Origin: Sinomonas sp. P10A9
GTDB lineage: Bacteria; Actinomycetota; Actinomycetes; Actinomycetales; Micrococcaceae
NCBI RefSeq assembly: GCF_041022165.1
Contig: NZ_CP163302.1
Location: 1,240,001 to 1,304,000, forward strand
Length of the DNA stretch: 64,000 nt
Direction of reading: 5' to 3'
Part shown: positions 1-8,747 of the stretch, one piece after another
Position numbering within the stretch: position 1 is the first letter of the stretch
Layout: each line of letters begins with the position of its first letter
Translations under genes and position numbers: made by a program
The notes under the pieces: generated by a model
Databases searched by the model: none
Told to the model about the DNA's origin: nothing
Seen by the model: only the letters and a program-made list of their open reading frames with translations

Positions 1-1302
1 AATCTCCGCGAGCCCCTGCTCGATCGGGTAGGCGTCGACGATGTCGGCGAGGCTCGCCTGGCCGGCGGTCTCGAGGACGGCGTCGATCTGCCCGCGCAGG
101 CGCACGCGGTCCACGGCGAACTGCCCGAAGAGTGCTTCGGCGTCGAGGGCCGTGTCGTCGGCGACCTCGACGGCGTCGTCCACGGGGACGCGTCCGGTCG
201 GCGAGTAGAGCGGGCGCTCGAACGGGAGACCCACATCGACATGCTGGGCCGGCATCTCGGCGACGGGTCCGCGCGGAGGATCCTCCCGCACGGCGAGCGC
301 GTGGGCCTCGATGCTGCGGATGAGGGTGATGATGCGCCTGTTCTCGAGGAAGACCTTGTCATCGAGCAGGCGACGCATCTGCTGGGAGAGCCTGCGCACG
401 GTGGCCTGGGTCTGCTCGACGGCGGGAAGCCAGTCCTGGTGCATCGTCGCGAGGGCGTCGAGTCCGGACGCTCCACGGAGGGCCTCGATCTGGCTCGCGC
501 GCTCGAGCATCTCGAGGAGTTCCGTGCGCTGCCCGGGGGACATGAGGTAGTCCCACAGGCCCTGGAACGTGCGGCCCTGGAGGGATCCTGCGATGTCCTG
601 CCGGTTGGCGAAGATGTCCTCGAGCAGTTCGCCCTGGGTGCCTTCCCACGTGGCGATCCGCTCGCGGACCTGGCGGTCGAGCGTCCTGAAGTTCTGCTCG
701 ACCTCGCGGAAGTCCGCGAGGAGCTCCTTGGCCTGGCCGGTGAGCTGCTGGAAGTGGTCCATCGCCTCGGCGGACGGCATGATCCGGACGTCGCCGCGGG
801 CCACTCGGTCGATCTCGGCGTCAATCCGGTCCCTCTCGGCCCGCAGCTCTGCGAGCCGGACCTCCGGGTCCGATTCCGAGCCCTGCACGAGGGCCTTGAG
901 CAGCGCGAAGATCCCGGTCAGCCTCGACTGGGTCGCGACGAACTCCCGCGCCTCGAGCGACTCGACCCACCGGACCGCGTCCTCGGTCGACGCCGTGAGG
1001 TCGTAGACGGGTTCGTCGCGGCCCTCCGCGTAGTACTTGCGCAGCCAGGCCTTCTCAGGGTTCGCCCACTCGTCCAGGTACTCCGACGCCCGCCGTGGGA
1101 ACGCGTCATCGCCGAGGCTCTCCCGAATCCGGAAGAGCACGTCCTCGAGGGTGTCGACCAGCTCCTGACGGCCGACGTTGCGCCGGTTGGGGCCAGTGAA
1201 CGCCGCCATGAAGAAGCCGAGTGCGAGCGGGGCGGTCTGCGCGCACAGCAGCGACCACCCCGGATGGGTCTCGCGCAGAGCGCGGACGGCGAAGAAATCC
1301 AC
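1..1302 (-). CDS. jetA: JetA (DUF3375), Wadjet condensin subunit, partial at left edge
   Basis: The minus strand reads open from a GTG at 1302 to the window edge, giving about 434 residues without the C terminus. An AGGAGGGG ribosome binding site (1311-1318) lies 6 nt before it. The product starts VDFFAVRALRETHPGWS and contains LTASTEDAVRWVESLEARE, both typical of DUF3375, followed by long acidic and basic helices. DUF3375 is JetA, the kleisin-like subunit of the JetABCD (Wadjet) complex, an SMC-related system that recognises and cleaves small circular plasmids. jetB, jetC and jetD would lie to the left, outside the window. Family usual length is about 480-500 residues, so most of the gene is here. 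An antisense frame at 241-1449 is a high-GC shadow. The system assignment depends on neighbours that cannot be seen. Confidence 0.85.
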   Translation of the reverse strand, partial: MDFFAVRALRETHPGWSLLCAQTAPLALGFFMAAFTGPNRRNVGRQELVDTLEDVLFRIRESLGDDAFPRRASEYLDEWANPEKAWLRKYYAEGRDEPVYDLTASTEDAVRWVESLEAREFVATQSRLTGIFALLKALVQGSESDPEVRLAELRAERDRIDAEIDRVARGDVRIMPSAEAMDHFQQLTGQAKELLADFREVEQNFRTLDRQVRERIATWEGTQGELLEDIFANRQDIAGSLQGRTFQGLWDYLMSPGQRTELLEMLERASQIEALRGASGLDALATMHQDWLPAVEQTQATVRRLSQQMRRLLDDKVFLENRRIITLIRSIEAHALAVREDPPRGPVAEMPAQHVDVGLPFERPLYSPTGRVPVDDAVEVADDTALDAEALFGQFAVDRVRLRGQIDAVLETAGQASLADIVDAYPIEQGLAEI

Positions 1303-1310
1303 TTGTGTCC

Positions 1311-1318
1311 CCTCCTGC
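1311..1318 (-). promoter_or_regulatory. Strong ribosome binding site of jetA
   Basis: Reading the minus strand, AGGAGGGG precedes the GTG codon at 1302 with a 6-nt spacer. This fixes the start of the partial gene at a GTG; no ATG in this frame would retain the conserved N terminus. Confidence 0.6.
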
Positions 1319-1530
1319 GGCCTCTCCCAGCCCTCAATCCTAAAGGGAGCCGGCCAGGACTCCTGCACGCAGCGTGCGCAGGGGGTCCGACATTTCCCGG
1401 CGTCGCCAGATCCGGGAGTGGTCGAGATCCTCTGCCCTCTCACCCTTAGGGCCCGGCGAACCATCGAATGCATCGCCAGCGGCGAGCTGGAATGCCTCAC
1501 GGAGCAGTGACCGCGGGGTAGCGTGGACCC

Positions 1531-2328
1531 ATGGAACGCCTCACCTCAGCTGACGGAACCTCCATCGCCTACGACCGCCTCGGCTCCGGGGCCCCTCTCA
1601 TCCTCGTCTCGGGCGCGACCGCGGACCGCCGGGCGGACGCCCAGCTCGCAGAGGCCCTCGCCGAGACCTTCACGGTCTACAACTACGACCGCCGCGGCCG
1701 CGGCGAAAGCGCCGACACCCAGCCGTTCGCCGTCGACCGCGAGATCGAGGACATCGGCGCGCTCCTTGACATCGCGCGTAGCGCACAAGCGCACGACGGC
1801 GCGGACGCGGCCCTCGTCGGCTTCTCCTCGGGCGCCGCGCTCGCCGGCCGCGCCGCGGCCGTGCTGCCCGTGCGCGCGCTCGTCATGTGGGAACCGCCCT
1901 TCATGACCGACGACGCAGGCCTGGCCCGGGCGAAGCAGTACACCGAGACGCTCGACGCCGCGCTCGCAGCCGAGGACTTCGACGGCGCCCTGACAACGTT
2001 CCTCCGCTACGTGGGCCTCCCGGACGAGGCTATCGACGGCACGCGGCAGTCGCCCTTCTGGGCGGAGGGCGTTCGCCTGGCCCCGACCCTCGCATACGAC
2101 AACGCGGCCATGGGCCACGACGGCGGCGTGCCCGCGGACGTCTTCGGCAGGATCACCGCCCCGACCCTCGTCCTGGCGGGCGGAGCGAGCCCCGCCTTCC
2201 TGCCCGCAGCCGCGCAGGCGGCCGCCGCGGCGATCCCGGACGCGGCGACGGGTGTCCTCGAGGGCCAGACGCACAACGTCGACGCGGCGGTGTTCGCCGA
2301 GGCGGTGCGCGGGTTCCTCGGGACGTAG
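1531..2328 (+). CDS. Alpha/beta hydrolase
   Basis: 265-residue soluble alpha/beta-hydrolase fold protein. The N-terminal strand ends in LILVSGATADRRAD (oxyanion-hole region, with G replacing the usual H-G). YDRRGRGES follows (residues about 51-59). The nucleophile elbow is VGFSSGAA (G-x-S-x-G, Ser near residue 99). The Asp-containing strand is near APTLVLAGG and the likely catalytic His is in GQTHNVD near the C terminus. There is no signal peptide, so it should act in the cytoplasm on a small ester, lactone or C-C bond; the substrate cannot be told. The stop is 38 nt before the next gene, so the two may be co-transcribed. Confidence 0.85.
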   Translation: MERLTSADGTSIAYDRLGSGAPLILVSGATADRRADAQLAEALAETFTVYNYDRRGRGESADTQPFAVDREIEDIGALLDIARSAQAHDGADAALVGFSSGAALAGRAAAVLPVRALVMWEPPFMTDDAGLARAKQYTETLDAALAAEDFDGALTTFLRYVGLPDEAIDGTRQSPFWAEGVRLAPTLAYDNAAMGHDGGVPADVFGRITAPTLVLAGGASPAFLPAAAQAAAAAIPDAATGVLEGQTHNVDAAVFAEAVRGFLGT

Positions 2329-2366
2329 ACTCTGCGCCGCACCCTCAGCGCGGTACCCTCGACCCT

Positions 2367-3125
2367 GTGCCGGAGAACCAGAACCCGACCTCGCCCGAAG
2401 CCTTCGCCGAAGCCGTCGACCGCCTCGAATCCCTCACGCGCACCTTCGCGGAGGAGATCGACCAGGCGGTCGATGAGGCCATGCTCGGCAAGCCCGTCCC
2501 CACCTGCCCGGGGTGGAGGCTTGGCGACCTCATCGACCACCTCGCCGGGATCCACCGGTGGGCCGCCGCGTCGCTCGGCGTTGAGCACGCGCCGGCCGAG
2601 ACGCCCCGCCCACCGGATGCGGACCTCGTGCGCTGGTACCGTGCGAGCGCCGAGCACCTCGTCGAGGCACTCCGGGCTGCCGGTCCCGGCGCCCCAGCGT
2701 GGACCCTGTGGGGTGACCGCGTCGCGGCCTTCTGGGTGCGCCGCCAGGTCCACGAGACGGCTATTCACACGTTCGACCTCCTCACGGCCCTCAGGCTCGG
2801 TGACGAATGGGACCTGGACGAGGACCTCGCCCTCGACGGGATCCGTGAGGTGCTGTTCGGCTTCTACCCCCGCCAGGTGCGGCTCGGGCGCACGAGGGGA
2901 CTGCCCGGCGTCGTGCGCTTCGAGGTGACGCACGACGGCGGTGGGCCGGCCACGGTGCTCGTCTCACCGGTGGCGGAGCCGGACAACCCTGAGGCCGAGA
3001 CGCCGCTGGGCACGGTGACGGGCCCGGCGGCCGAGATCTACCTCGGATTGTGGGGCCGCCGGCCCCTCCCAGGAGCCACGGAGGAGCTCGCGGCGATGAT
3101 CCGGGCGGCCAAGCTCATTCCGTGA
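2367..3125 (+). CDS. Maleylpyruvate isomerase family, mycothiol-dependent enzyme
   Basis: 252 residues from a GTG start at 2367. An in-frame extension reaching back to 1887 overlaps the preceding hydrolase and is not credible. It has the actinobacterial DinB/MDMPI layout: PTCPGWRLGDLIDHLAG near residues 47-63 with the conserved His, then VRRQVHETAIHTFD near residue 125-138 with the second His pair, and a C-terminal sterol-carrier-like domain ending in GLWGRRPLP. In this family three His/Asp residues bind a divalent metal that activates mycothiol. The substrate is unknown; many members are only annotated at family level. It probably shares a transcript with the upstream hydrolase. Confidence 0.85.
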   Translation: MPENQNPTSPEAFAEAVDRLESLTRTFAEEIDQAVDEAMLGKPVPTCPGWRLGDLIDHLAGIHRWAAASLGVEHAPAETPRPPDADLVRWYRASAEHLVEALRAAGPGAPAWTLWGDRVAAFWVRRQVHETAIHTFDLLTALRLGDEWDLDEDLALDGIREVLFGFYPRQVRLGRTRGLPGVVRFEVTHDGGGPATVLVSPVAEPDNPEAETPLGTVTGPAAEIYLGLWGRRPLPGATEELAAMIRAAKLIP

Positions 3126-3222
3126 ACGAGACACGTGGGACTGAATGCCGGTTGACCTGAGACTCAGTTTCAGGGTTCACTGGGTGTGGCCTACGCCACA
3201 GTAACTTCCGTCAGGAGATCCC

Positions 3223-4758
3223 GTGAACCTTGCCGACCATCTCGCCCTGAGCGCCGCCCGTCGCGGCGAGCGCACCGCGATCGTGTGCGGCGAGCAGACC
3301 TGGACCTACGCCGCGCTCGATGCGGCCAGCGCGCGCGTCGCGGGGATGCTCACCCGGGGAGGAGTCGTGCCGGGCGGGCGCGTGGCGGTCATGCTCCCCA
3401 ACGTGCCCGAGTTCGCGGCCCTGTACTACGGGGCGCTGCGGGCGGGCGCCGTCGTGGTGCCCATGAACCCGCTGCTCAAGGAGCGCGAGATCGCCTACTA
3501 CCTCGGGGACTCGGGGGCCGGGGTGCTCTTCGCGGCATCGACCGTGGCAGACGAGGCCATCGCCGGGGCGCGGGAGAGCGGCGCCAGGGTCATCGTCGTC
3601 GAGCCGGGCTCGTTCGCCGTGAGCCTCGCGGACGAGGAGCCGCTTGCGCAGGTCGTGGAGCGGGCAGGCGAGGACACCGCCGTGATCCTCTACACCTCCG
3701 GGACCACGGGCCGGCCCAAGGGCGCGGAGCTGACCCATGACAACCTCATCCTCAACGCGGACCTGACGGTCCGCACGCTTTTGAACCTGACCTCGGACGA
3801 CGTTGTGTTCGGCGGACTTCCCCTGTTCCACACGTTCGGGCAGACGTGCGCGCTGAACACCACCATCATGGCCGGGGCCACGATCGCGCTCCTGCCGCGG
3901 TTCACCGCCCAGGGGGCGCTCGAGGTGATCGAGTCGCAGCGCGTCACGGTGTTCGCCGGGGTCCCCACGATGTACAGCGCGCTCCTCGCCGTCCCCGACC
4001 ACCGCCGCTACGACACGTCCTCGCTGCGCGTGTGCATCTCCGGCGGCGCGGCGCTCCCGGTCGAGGTCCTCCACCGCTTCGAGGACGAGTTCTCGTGCAT
4101 CATCCTCGAGGGCTACGGCCTGTCCGAGACGTCCCCGGTCGCCGCGTTCAACCACCCGGACCGGCTCCGTAAGCCCGGCTCGATCGGCACGGCCGTGGAG
4201 GGGGTCCGGCTGCGAGTCGTGGGCCTCGACGGCGAGGACGTCCCCTGCGGCGAGGTGGGCGAGATCGCCGTCCAGGGGCACAACATCATGAAGGGGTACT
4301 GGAAGCGGCCGGACGCCACGGCGGAGGCGATCCGCAACGGCTGGTTCCTGACCGGGGACATGGGGACGATCGACGCCGACGGGTGCTACTCGATCGTGGA
4401 CCGCAAGAAGGACCTCATCATCCGCGGCGGCTTCAACATCTACCCCCGCGAAGTCGAGGAAGTGCTCTACGAGCATCCCGCGGTCGCCGAGGCCGCGGTG
4501 ATCGGCGTGCCGCACGCCGAGCTGGGCGAGGAGGTGGCCGCCGTCGTCGCCCTGACGAGCCCCGGCGCGGCCACGCCCGACGAGCTCCGCGACTTCGTGA
4601 AGTCCCAGCTCGCCGCGTACAAGTACCCCCGCGAGGTCCACATCGTGCAGCAGCTCCCCAAGGGGCCGACGGGGAAGATCCTCAAGCGCGAGATCCGCAC
4701 CGGGCTGGCCTCGGCGCACGACGCCGCGGGGTCGTCTTCCGCGGTCCGCGCAGGTTGA
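3223..4758 (+). CDS. Acyl-CoA synthetase (AMP-forming), long-chain fatty acid type
   Basis: 511 residues, GTG start at 3223 with an AGGAG site about 7 nt upstream. Adenylate-forming (ANL) superfamily: P-loop-like YTSGTTGRPKG near residue 156, FGGLPLFHTFGQT, GYGLSETSP (A5 motif), TGDMGTIDADG, DRKKDLIIRGGFNIYPREVE (hinge, A8) and a C-terminal Lys in PKGPTGKILKRE. It would activate a carboxylic acid as an acyl-AMP and transfer it to CoA. Length and motifs suit a fatty-acid or aryl-acid CoA ligase; the substrate cannot be fixed. The gene is alone: the K+ channel gene downstream converges on it with a 27-nt gap. Confidence 0.88.
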   Translation: MNLADHLALSAARRGERTAIVCGEQTWTYAALDAASARVAGMLTRGGVVPGGRVAVMLPNVPEFAALYYGALRAGAVVVPMNPLLKEREIAYYLGDSGAGVLFAASTVADEAIAGARESGARVIVVEPGSFAVSLADEEPLAQVVERAGEDTAVILYTSGTTGRPKGAELTHDNLILNADLTVRTLLNLTSDDVVFGGLPLFHTFGQTCALNTTIMAGATIALLPRFTAQGALEVIESQRVTVFAGVPTMYSALLAVPDHRRYDTSSLRVCISGGAALPVEVLHRFEDEFSCIILEGYGLSETSPVAAFNHPDRLRKPGSIGTAVEGVRLRVVGLDGEDVPCGEVGEIAVQGHNIMKGYWKRPDATAEAIRNGWFLTGDMGTIDADGCYSIVDRKKDLIIRGGFNIYPREVEEVLYEHPAVAEAAVIGVPHAELGEEVAAVVALTSPGAATPDELRDFVKSQLAAYKYPREVHIVQQLPKGPTGKILKREIRTGLASAHDAAGSSSAVRAG

Positions 4759-4785
4759 CGTCGGGCCGCGCAGGCTGACGTCGGG

Positions 4786-5583
4786 TTAGGCGCGTTCGGG
4801 CCGCGGGGCGGGGACGGTGTCCGCATCGGCCGCCTCGCGCGCCTCGAGCGCGGCGGCCAGGCGCGCGACCTGGTCCGTGAGGGTCTGGACCTTCGCCGCG
4901 AGCGACTCGTCGAGGGCCTCGACCTCGGCCTCGACTTCGTCGACCTCGGCCTCCAGTTCGGCCTCGAGCTTGGCGGACGTCTGAGCGGAGACGCTCTCCA
5001 CGAGCCACGCCGCGATGGACGCGGTCACGACACCGAGCACCGCGATCCCCGAGATCATGAGGGCAGCCGCGACGAGACGCCCGATGACGGTCACGGGGTA
5101 GTGGTCGCCGTAGCCGACGGTCGTGATCGTCTCGAGCGCCCACCAGATCGCGTCGCCGAAGCTGCGGATGTTCGCCCCGGGCATGTTCTGCTCGACGTCC
5201 TCGACCGTGAGCGCGCCGCAGTAGACGAGGGTCACCGCCGCGGCGACGACGTAGATGAGCAGCCGACCGCTCAGGGCGGCGCCTGCCTTGTTGTGCACCA
5301 CCCGCAGGAACGTCACGAGCCGCAGCGGCCGGAGGGCGGGCAGTGCGAGGATCGCGAGTTCGTGCAGGTTCCTTGCGAACCAGCGCCAGCGGTGCGGCGC
5401 GAGCCACAGCTGCCCCGCGTAGTCGATGAGGAAGACCAACCACGAAGTCCAGACGAGGACCTCTGCCCAGTCTCGGTCGGGGGGAAGGTTGGCGATGACC
5501 TGGATGGAGTAGGCCGTGAGGAACACGAGGGCGGCCGCGAGCGTGGGCCACTCGGTCAGCTGACGCCACCTCTCCTGTGTCAT
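4786..5583 (-). CDS. Voltage-gated-type potassium channel with coiled-coil tail
   Basis: 265 residues. Membrane segments lie near residues 13-32, 42-60, 76-96, 106-125 and 165-190. The P-loop carries the selectivity filter TTVGYGD at residues 154-160, diagnostic of K+ channels. The arginine-containing stretch RPLRLVTFLRVV (residues 85-96) resembles an S4 helix. The tail from about residue 195 is an acidic, heptad-like helix (EAELEAEVDEVEAEVEALD) that likely forms a coiled coil for tetramer assembly. Six-TM Kv-like bacterial channels have this size. There is no TrkA-N/RCK domain. Confidence 0.9.
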   Translation of the reverse strand: MTQERWRQLTEWPTLAAALVFLTAYSIQVIANLPPDRDWAEVLVWTSWLVFLIDYAGQLWLAPHRWRWFARNLHELAILALPALRPLRLVTFLRVVHNKAGAALSGRLLIYVVAAAVTLVYCGALTVEDVEQNMPGANIRSFGDAIWWALETITTVGYGDHYPVTVIGRLVAAALMISGIAVLGVVTASIAAWLVESVSAQTSAKLEAELEAEVDEVEAEVEALDESLAAKVQTLTDQVARLAAALEAREAADADTVPAPRPERA

Positions 5584-5610
5584 GCCCGAAGGGTACCGCG
5601 CGCGCGGGCG

Positions 5611-6648
5611 TCAGCCGATGCCTTTGACGGTGATCGTCACGTGCTGGCTCGTGGTGCCGCCGATCTCGGCCGTGATCCACGTGGTGCCGGCCTCGACGGG
5701 GAACGCCTGGCCCTTGCTGTCCATACGAACGATGTTCGTGTCATTGACGGACCAAGCGACGAGGTCGCTCGGGGCCTTCGTCCCGTCGCTGTAGGTCACA
5801 GTCGCGGTGAACTGGGCCGGCGGCCCGCCCACGGACATCTGAGGCGGCTGGGCCGGGCTCACCTCGACGCGCAGCACGTCGGGCGGAAGGACGGAAATGG
5901 TCGCCGTCGCCGTGAAGGCCTTCCCGCTGGCGTCCTGCGCGGTGGCCGTGACGGTGACCGTCCCCGCCTTGAGGGCGGTGCCGACCGCCTGACCGTCCGG
6001 CTGGGCCTGGACCGTCCCGACGGTGGGGTCGGACGAAGCCCATTCCACGCGGGGAGGTGACGCGGTGGAACCGTCGCTCAGGACGAAGTGCGATGAGAGC
6101 GTGCCCTTCGTGCCAGCCTTGACAGTCAGGGTGGACGGGTCGACCTGCAGCTTGTCTACCGTCGGTAGGGCGCTCGCCGGGCCTTGCGTGCCGGTCAGCA
6201 CCAGTGAGCCGCTGAAGCTGCCGAACCTGGCGCTGATGCGTGCGCTGCCCGCATGGTGGGCCCTGACGAGCCCGTTGTCGTCGACCGTCAAGGCGGCCGG
6301 GTCCGAGCTCGACCATGTGACGCCGTCGGTCAGCTGTCGGGTCCCGCCGTCGCTCAGCGCGGCGGTCGCCGTGGTCTGGACGGCGTCGCCGATCGCGACT
6401 GACGAGTTCGGGGCGCTGACGGCGACCCCGATGACGCTGGCCTGGCCGCCGGCGGGGCCGACCAGCCGCACGGCGATGAGGGCGGCCGCGGCGGCGAGCA
6501 CGGCGACGACGGCGATGATGCTCAATGCCATGAGCCGTGCGCGCAGGCGCGAACGGCCCCGCGCAACAGCGCTGTCGATGTCCGCCGGATGCCGTGCAGC
6601 GAGTGCGGCCGCCTCGGCGTAGAGCCGCTGGCGGAGTTCGCTGTTCAC
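5611..6648 (-). CDS. Membrane-anchored protein with bacterial Ig-like (BIG2) repeats
   Basis: 345 residues: a short cytoplasmic basic N terminus (1-38), one membrane segment near 39-62, then about 280 extracytoplasmic residues. The outside part holds three BIG2-type repeats marked by TWSSSDPAALTVDDNG, EWASSDPTVGTVQ and AWSVNDTNIVRMDSKG, each followed by a G-T-x-x-I/V-T-A strand. Such repeats act in adhesion or as structural spacers. Its ATG overlaps the stop of the sigma-like gene by 4 nt (ATGA), so the two are translationally coupled. Topology resembles an anti-sigma or sensor partner, but no zinc anti-sigma motif is visible. Confidence 0.75.
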   Translation of the reverse strand: MNSELRQRLYAEAAALAARHPADIDSAVARGRSRLRARLMALSIIAVVAVLAAAAALIAVRLVGPAGGQASVIGVAVSAPNSSVAIGDAVQTTATAALSDGGTRQLTDGVTWSSSDPAALTVDDNGLVRAHHAGSARISARFGSFSGSLVLTGTQGPASALPTVDKLQVDPSTLTVKAGTKGTLSSHFVLSDGSTASPPRVEWASSDPTVGTVQAQPDGQAVGTALKAGTVTVTATAQDASGKAFTATATISVLPPDVLRVEVSPAQPPQMSVGGPPAQFTATVTYSDGTKAPSDLVAWSVNDTNIVRMDSKGQAFPVEAGTTWITAEIGGTTSQHVTITVKGIG

Positions 6649-7292
6649 GACGGCCCGCTTCCCAGCGCGAGCTGCGCCTTCTCGTTGGCGGCGCGCAGAC
6701 GGTCGGTGACGGCCGCCGTCGTGCTCTCGGTCAGCCCCGCGATCTCAGCGACGGTGAGCGATGCGAAGTCGTGGAGTACGACGGCGACCCGCTCGCCCGC
6801 GGGGAGCGCGGCCAGACGGCTCGGGTGCTTCGGCTTCTTGGCCGGCGTCCAGCGCTCGCTCGTCTCGAGGAGGTGGACGAGGACGCACAGCGTGTAGAGC
6901 CGAAGCTGCGGAGTCACGGGACCGCGCCAGACCTCGGCGGTGCGGGCCCACGCGGCCTCGAGCAGGGTCTTGGCCTGCTCGGGATCGCCGCACAGCAGCT
7001 GCGCGCACAGCTGGAGGTCGCCGCGCTGCTGCTCGAACACGTCGGTGATGCCCTGCTCACGCCCCGAGAGGGCGGCGGAGAACTTGATGTCCCCCGGCAG
7101 GCCGAGCTCGATGTCGCGGAGGGCGGGGAGCACCGCGGCCAGGAGCACGAGGGAGCCGGCACCGATCGGCACAGCCGAGAGGAGGCCGGGGACCACCCAG
7201 CCTGCGGCAATGGCCGCGAGGCCCACGACGGCGACGACGACCCGCCACGGCCTGATGCCGTTGAGCAGGCGCCGCTTCGGCAGATCGCACAT
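6645..7292 (-). CDS. Membrane-tethered sigma-factor-like protein
   Basis: 215 residues from ATG 7292 (a GTG at 7304 would add four residues; neither has a strong ribosome binding site). Two hydrophobic segments lie near residues 17-35 and 38-58, then a soluble region. The C terminus RVAVVLHDFASLTVAEIAGL followed by TTAAVTDRLRAANEKAQ resembles sigma-70 region 4 (helix-turn-helix). The central part could be a degenerate region 2. An extracytoplasmic-function sigma factor with an N-terminal membrane anchor is unusual. It is coupled by an ATGA overlap to the Ig-repeat protein. It may be a membrane regulator that has lost polymerase binding. Confidence 0.6.
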   Translation of the reverse strand: MCDLPKRRLLNGIRPWRVVVAVVGLAAIAAGWVVPGLLSAVPIGAGSLVLLAAVLPALRDIELGLPGDIKFSAALSGREQGITDVFEQQRGDLQLCAQLLCGDPEQAKTLLEAAWARTAEVWRGPVTPQLRLYTLCVLVHLLETSERWTPAKKPKHPSRLAALPAGERVAVVLHDFASLTVAEIAGLTESTTAAVTDRLRAANEKAQLALGSGPS

Positions 7293-7362
7293 GGAGCACC
7301 CCACGAAGGACTGCCCACATTATATGTCCATCGACTGGTTGAACCTAGAACCTGTGCCCTCC

Positions 7363-7459
7363 GAGGGTCACCACCTGAGGGTCACCACCTGAGGGTCACC
7401 ACCTGAGGGTCACCACCCTTGGGTCGCGCGATGTGACCCCCAGATGGTGACCCCCAGAC
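7363..7459. repeat. Tandem 14-bp repeats with inverted copies; terminator-like
   Basis: Four head-to-tail copies of GAGGGTCACCACCT (7363-7376, 7377-7390, 7391-7404, 7405-7418, the last ending CCC). Two degenerate inverted copies built on GTGACCCCCAGAT follow (7433-7459). The arms can pair into a long hairpin. It lies just after the stop of the minus-strand substrate-binding protein gene, so a terminator/attenuator role is plausible. A related element occurs at 18439-18493. Confidence 0.75.
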
Positions 7460-7490
7460 GAGGGGCGGGACGAGCGGTGCCGGGTGTGCC

Positions 7491-8747
7491 TCAGCCGAAG
7501 TTCGTGGCCGTGGCGTAGCCCTTGCCGTTGTACTTCTGGACGAGGACCTTGGAGATGGCCGGCTGGCCGTCCACGGTCGTGTCGACCGAGGTGCCCTGGA
7601 GCATGAGCGGCGCGGCGTACGACTTGATGCCGCGCAGCGCCGTCATGAACGAGTCGCGGGTCGGCTCAGTCATGTGCTGGAACGCCTGGTCCAGAGTGGC
7701 ACCGGCAATGTAGCTCCACATGCAGTGCGGGAACGCCGGCATGTCCGGGTAGTTGCCGTACTGCTTGAGGTCCGAGAGGAACTGCACCACGTCGGCGTCC
7801 TTGGCGAACTCGGGGCTCTGCGGCGCCTTGGAGAAGGACACCGAGTAGATGCCCGGGTACGCGCCCGCGCCTCCCGGCGCGAGGATCGCCGTGGGGCTCG
7901 ACGTATTGGACGGCAGGAACCAGCTGGGCTTCCAGCCGATCTGCTGCGCCTTCTGCAGCGAAGCGATCACGAGCGGGGTCACCGACATCGCGTTGAAGAA
8001 CACGTCCGCGCCGCTCGCGGCGAGCTGCGTGATCTGCGCATCCACCGAGGTGTCGGTTGCCTCATAGGTCTGCTCGCCGACCACGGTGATGTTCGAGGCG
8101 CCCTTGATGGCGTCCTTGAACCCGGCGACGTATCCCTTGCCGTAGTCGTCGTTCTGGGACAGAAGCGCCACCTTGTGCGCGGTGCCAGAGGAGGCAACGA
8201 GCTTGCCGAACGCCTCGCCTTCGTTCTGGTAGGCCGGCACGAGGCCCAGCTGCCACGGGCTCTGCTTCTGGTCGCTGAAGAGCGGATCGCCCGTCATGAC
8301 CAGCACCTGGGGGACCTTCTGGCTGATGGCCGACTGGCGGAAGGCCCGGTTGGTCGGAGTGCCGAGGCCGATGCCTTCGGCGAACACACCGTCCGAGACC
8401 ATCTGCTGGAAGTTCGAGAGCGACTTCTGTGGATCGTACGCGTCGTCGTACGTCTTGATCTCAACCTTGCGGGTCTTGCCGTCTCCGAACTTGATGCCGC
8501 CCGCGGCGTTCTTCGCACCGAAGTAGGCCTTGGCGCCGGCAACGGTGCACGTGCCCGGGCCGGCGGTGGCACCGCTGAGCGGCGTCGTGATGCCGAGGGT
8601 GATGCTCGTGTCGGTGATCCCCGGCGAGGCCGCCGCGGTGCCTGACGGACTCTGGGCGGTGCCGCGGCAGCCCGTCAGCGAGAGCGCCAGGACTGACGCC
8701 ACCGCGACAGCGCCGAGGAGCCCCCGCGTCCCTTTCCGAACGTTCAT
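7491..8747 (-). CDS. Branched-chain amino-acid-type ABC transporter, substrate-binding lipoprotein
   Basis: 418 residues. Lipoprotein signal ends in LALSLTGC (Cys27), so the protein is exported and lipid-anchored. The mature part is a LivJ/LivK-type periplasmic-binding-protein type 1 fold (ITLGITTPLSG near residue 50, DDAYDPQKSL, LLSQNDDYGKGYVAGF, GADVFFNAMS). Its ATG overlaps the permease stop by 4 nt, and it is last in the five-gene importer operon. The family imports Leu/Ile/Val, amides, short-chain or aromatic acids. Given the demethylase cluster next door, an aromatic or methylated substrate is an inference. Confidence 0.88.
   Translation of the reverse strand: MNVRKGTRGLLGAVAVASVLALSLTGCRGTAQSPSGTAAASPGITDTSITLGITTPLSGATAGPGTCTVAGAKAYFGAKNAAGGIKFGDGKTRKVEIKTYDDAYDPQKSLSNFQQMVSDGVFAEGIGLGTPTNRAFRQSAISQKVPQVLVMTGDPLFSDQKQSPWQLGLVPAYQNEGEAFGKLVASSGTAHKVALLSQNDDYGKGYVAGFKDAIKGASNITVVGEQTYEATDTSVDAQITQLAASGADVFFNAMSVTPLVIASLQKAQQIGWKPSWFLPSNTSSPTAILAPGGAGAYPGIYSVSFSKAPQSPEFAKDADVVQFLSDLKQYGNYPDMPAFPHCMWSYIAGATLDQAFQHMTEPTRDSFMTALRGIKSYAAPLMLQGTSVDTTVDGQPAISKVLVQKYNGKGYATATNFG

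Noticed and set aside
241..1449. Long plus-strand open frame antisense to jetA
   Set aside because: The minus strand carries a clear DUF3375 protein with a strong ribosome binding site; the plus frame is an Arg/Glu/Leu-rich product typical of antisense high-GC sequence.
7363..7459. CRISPR array
   Set aside because: Units of 14 bp abut directly without spacers and no cas genes are present.
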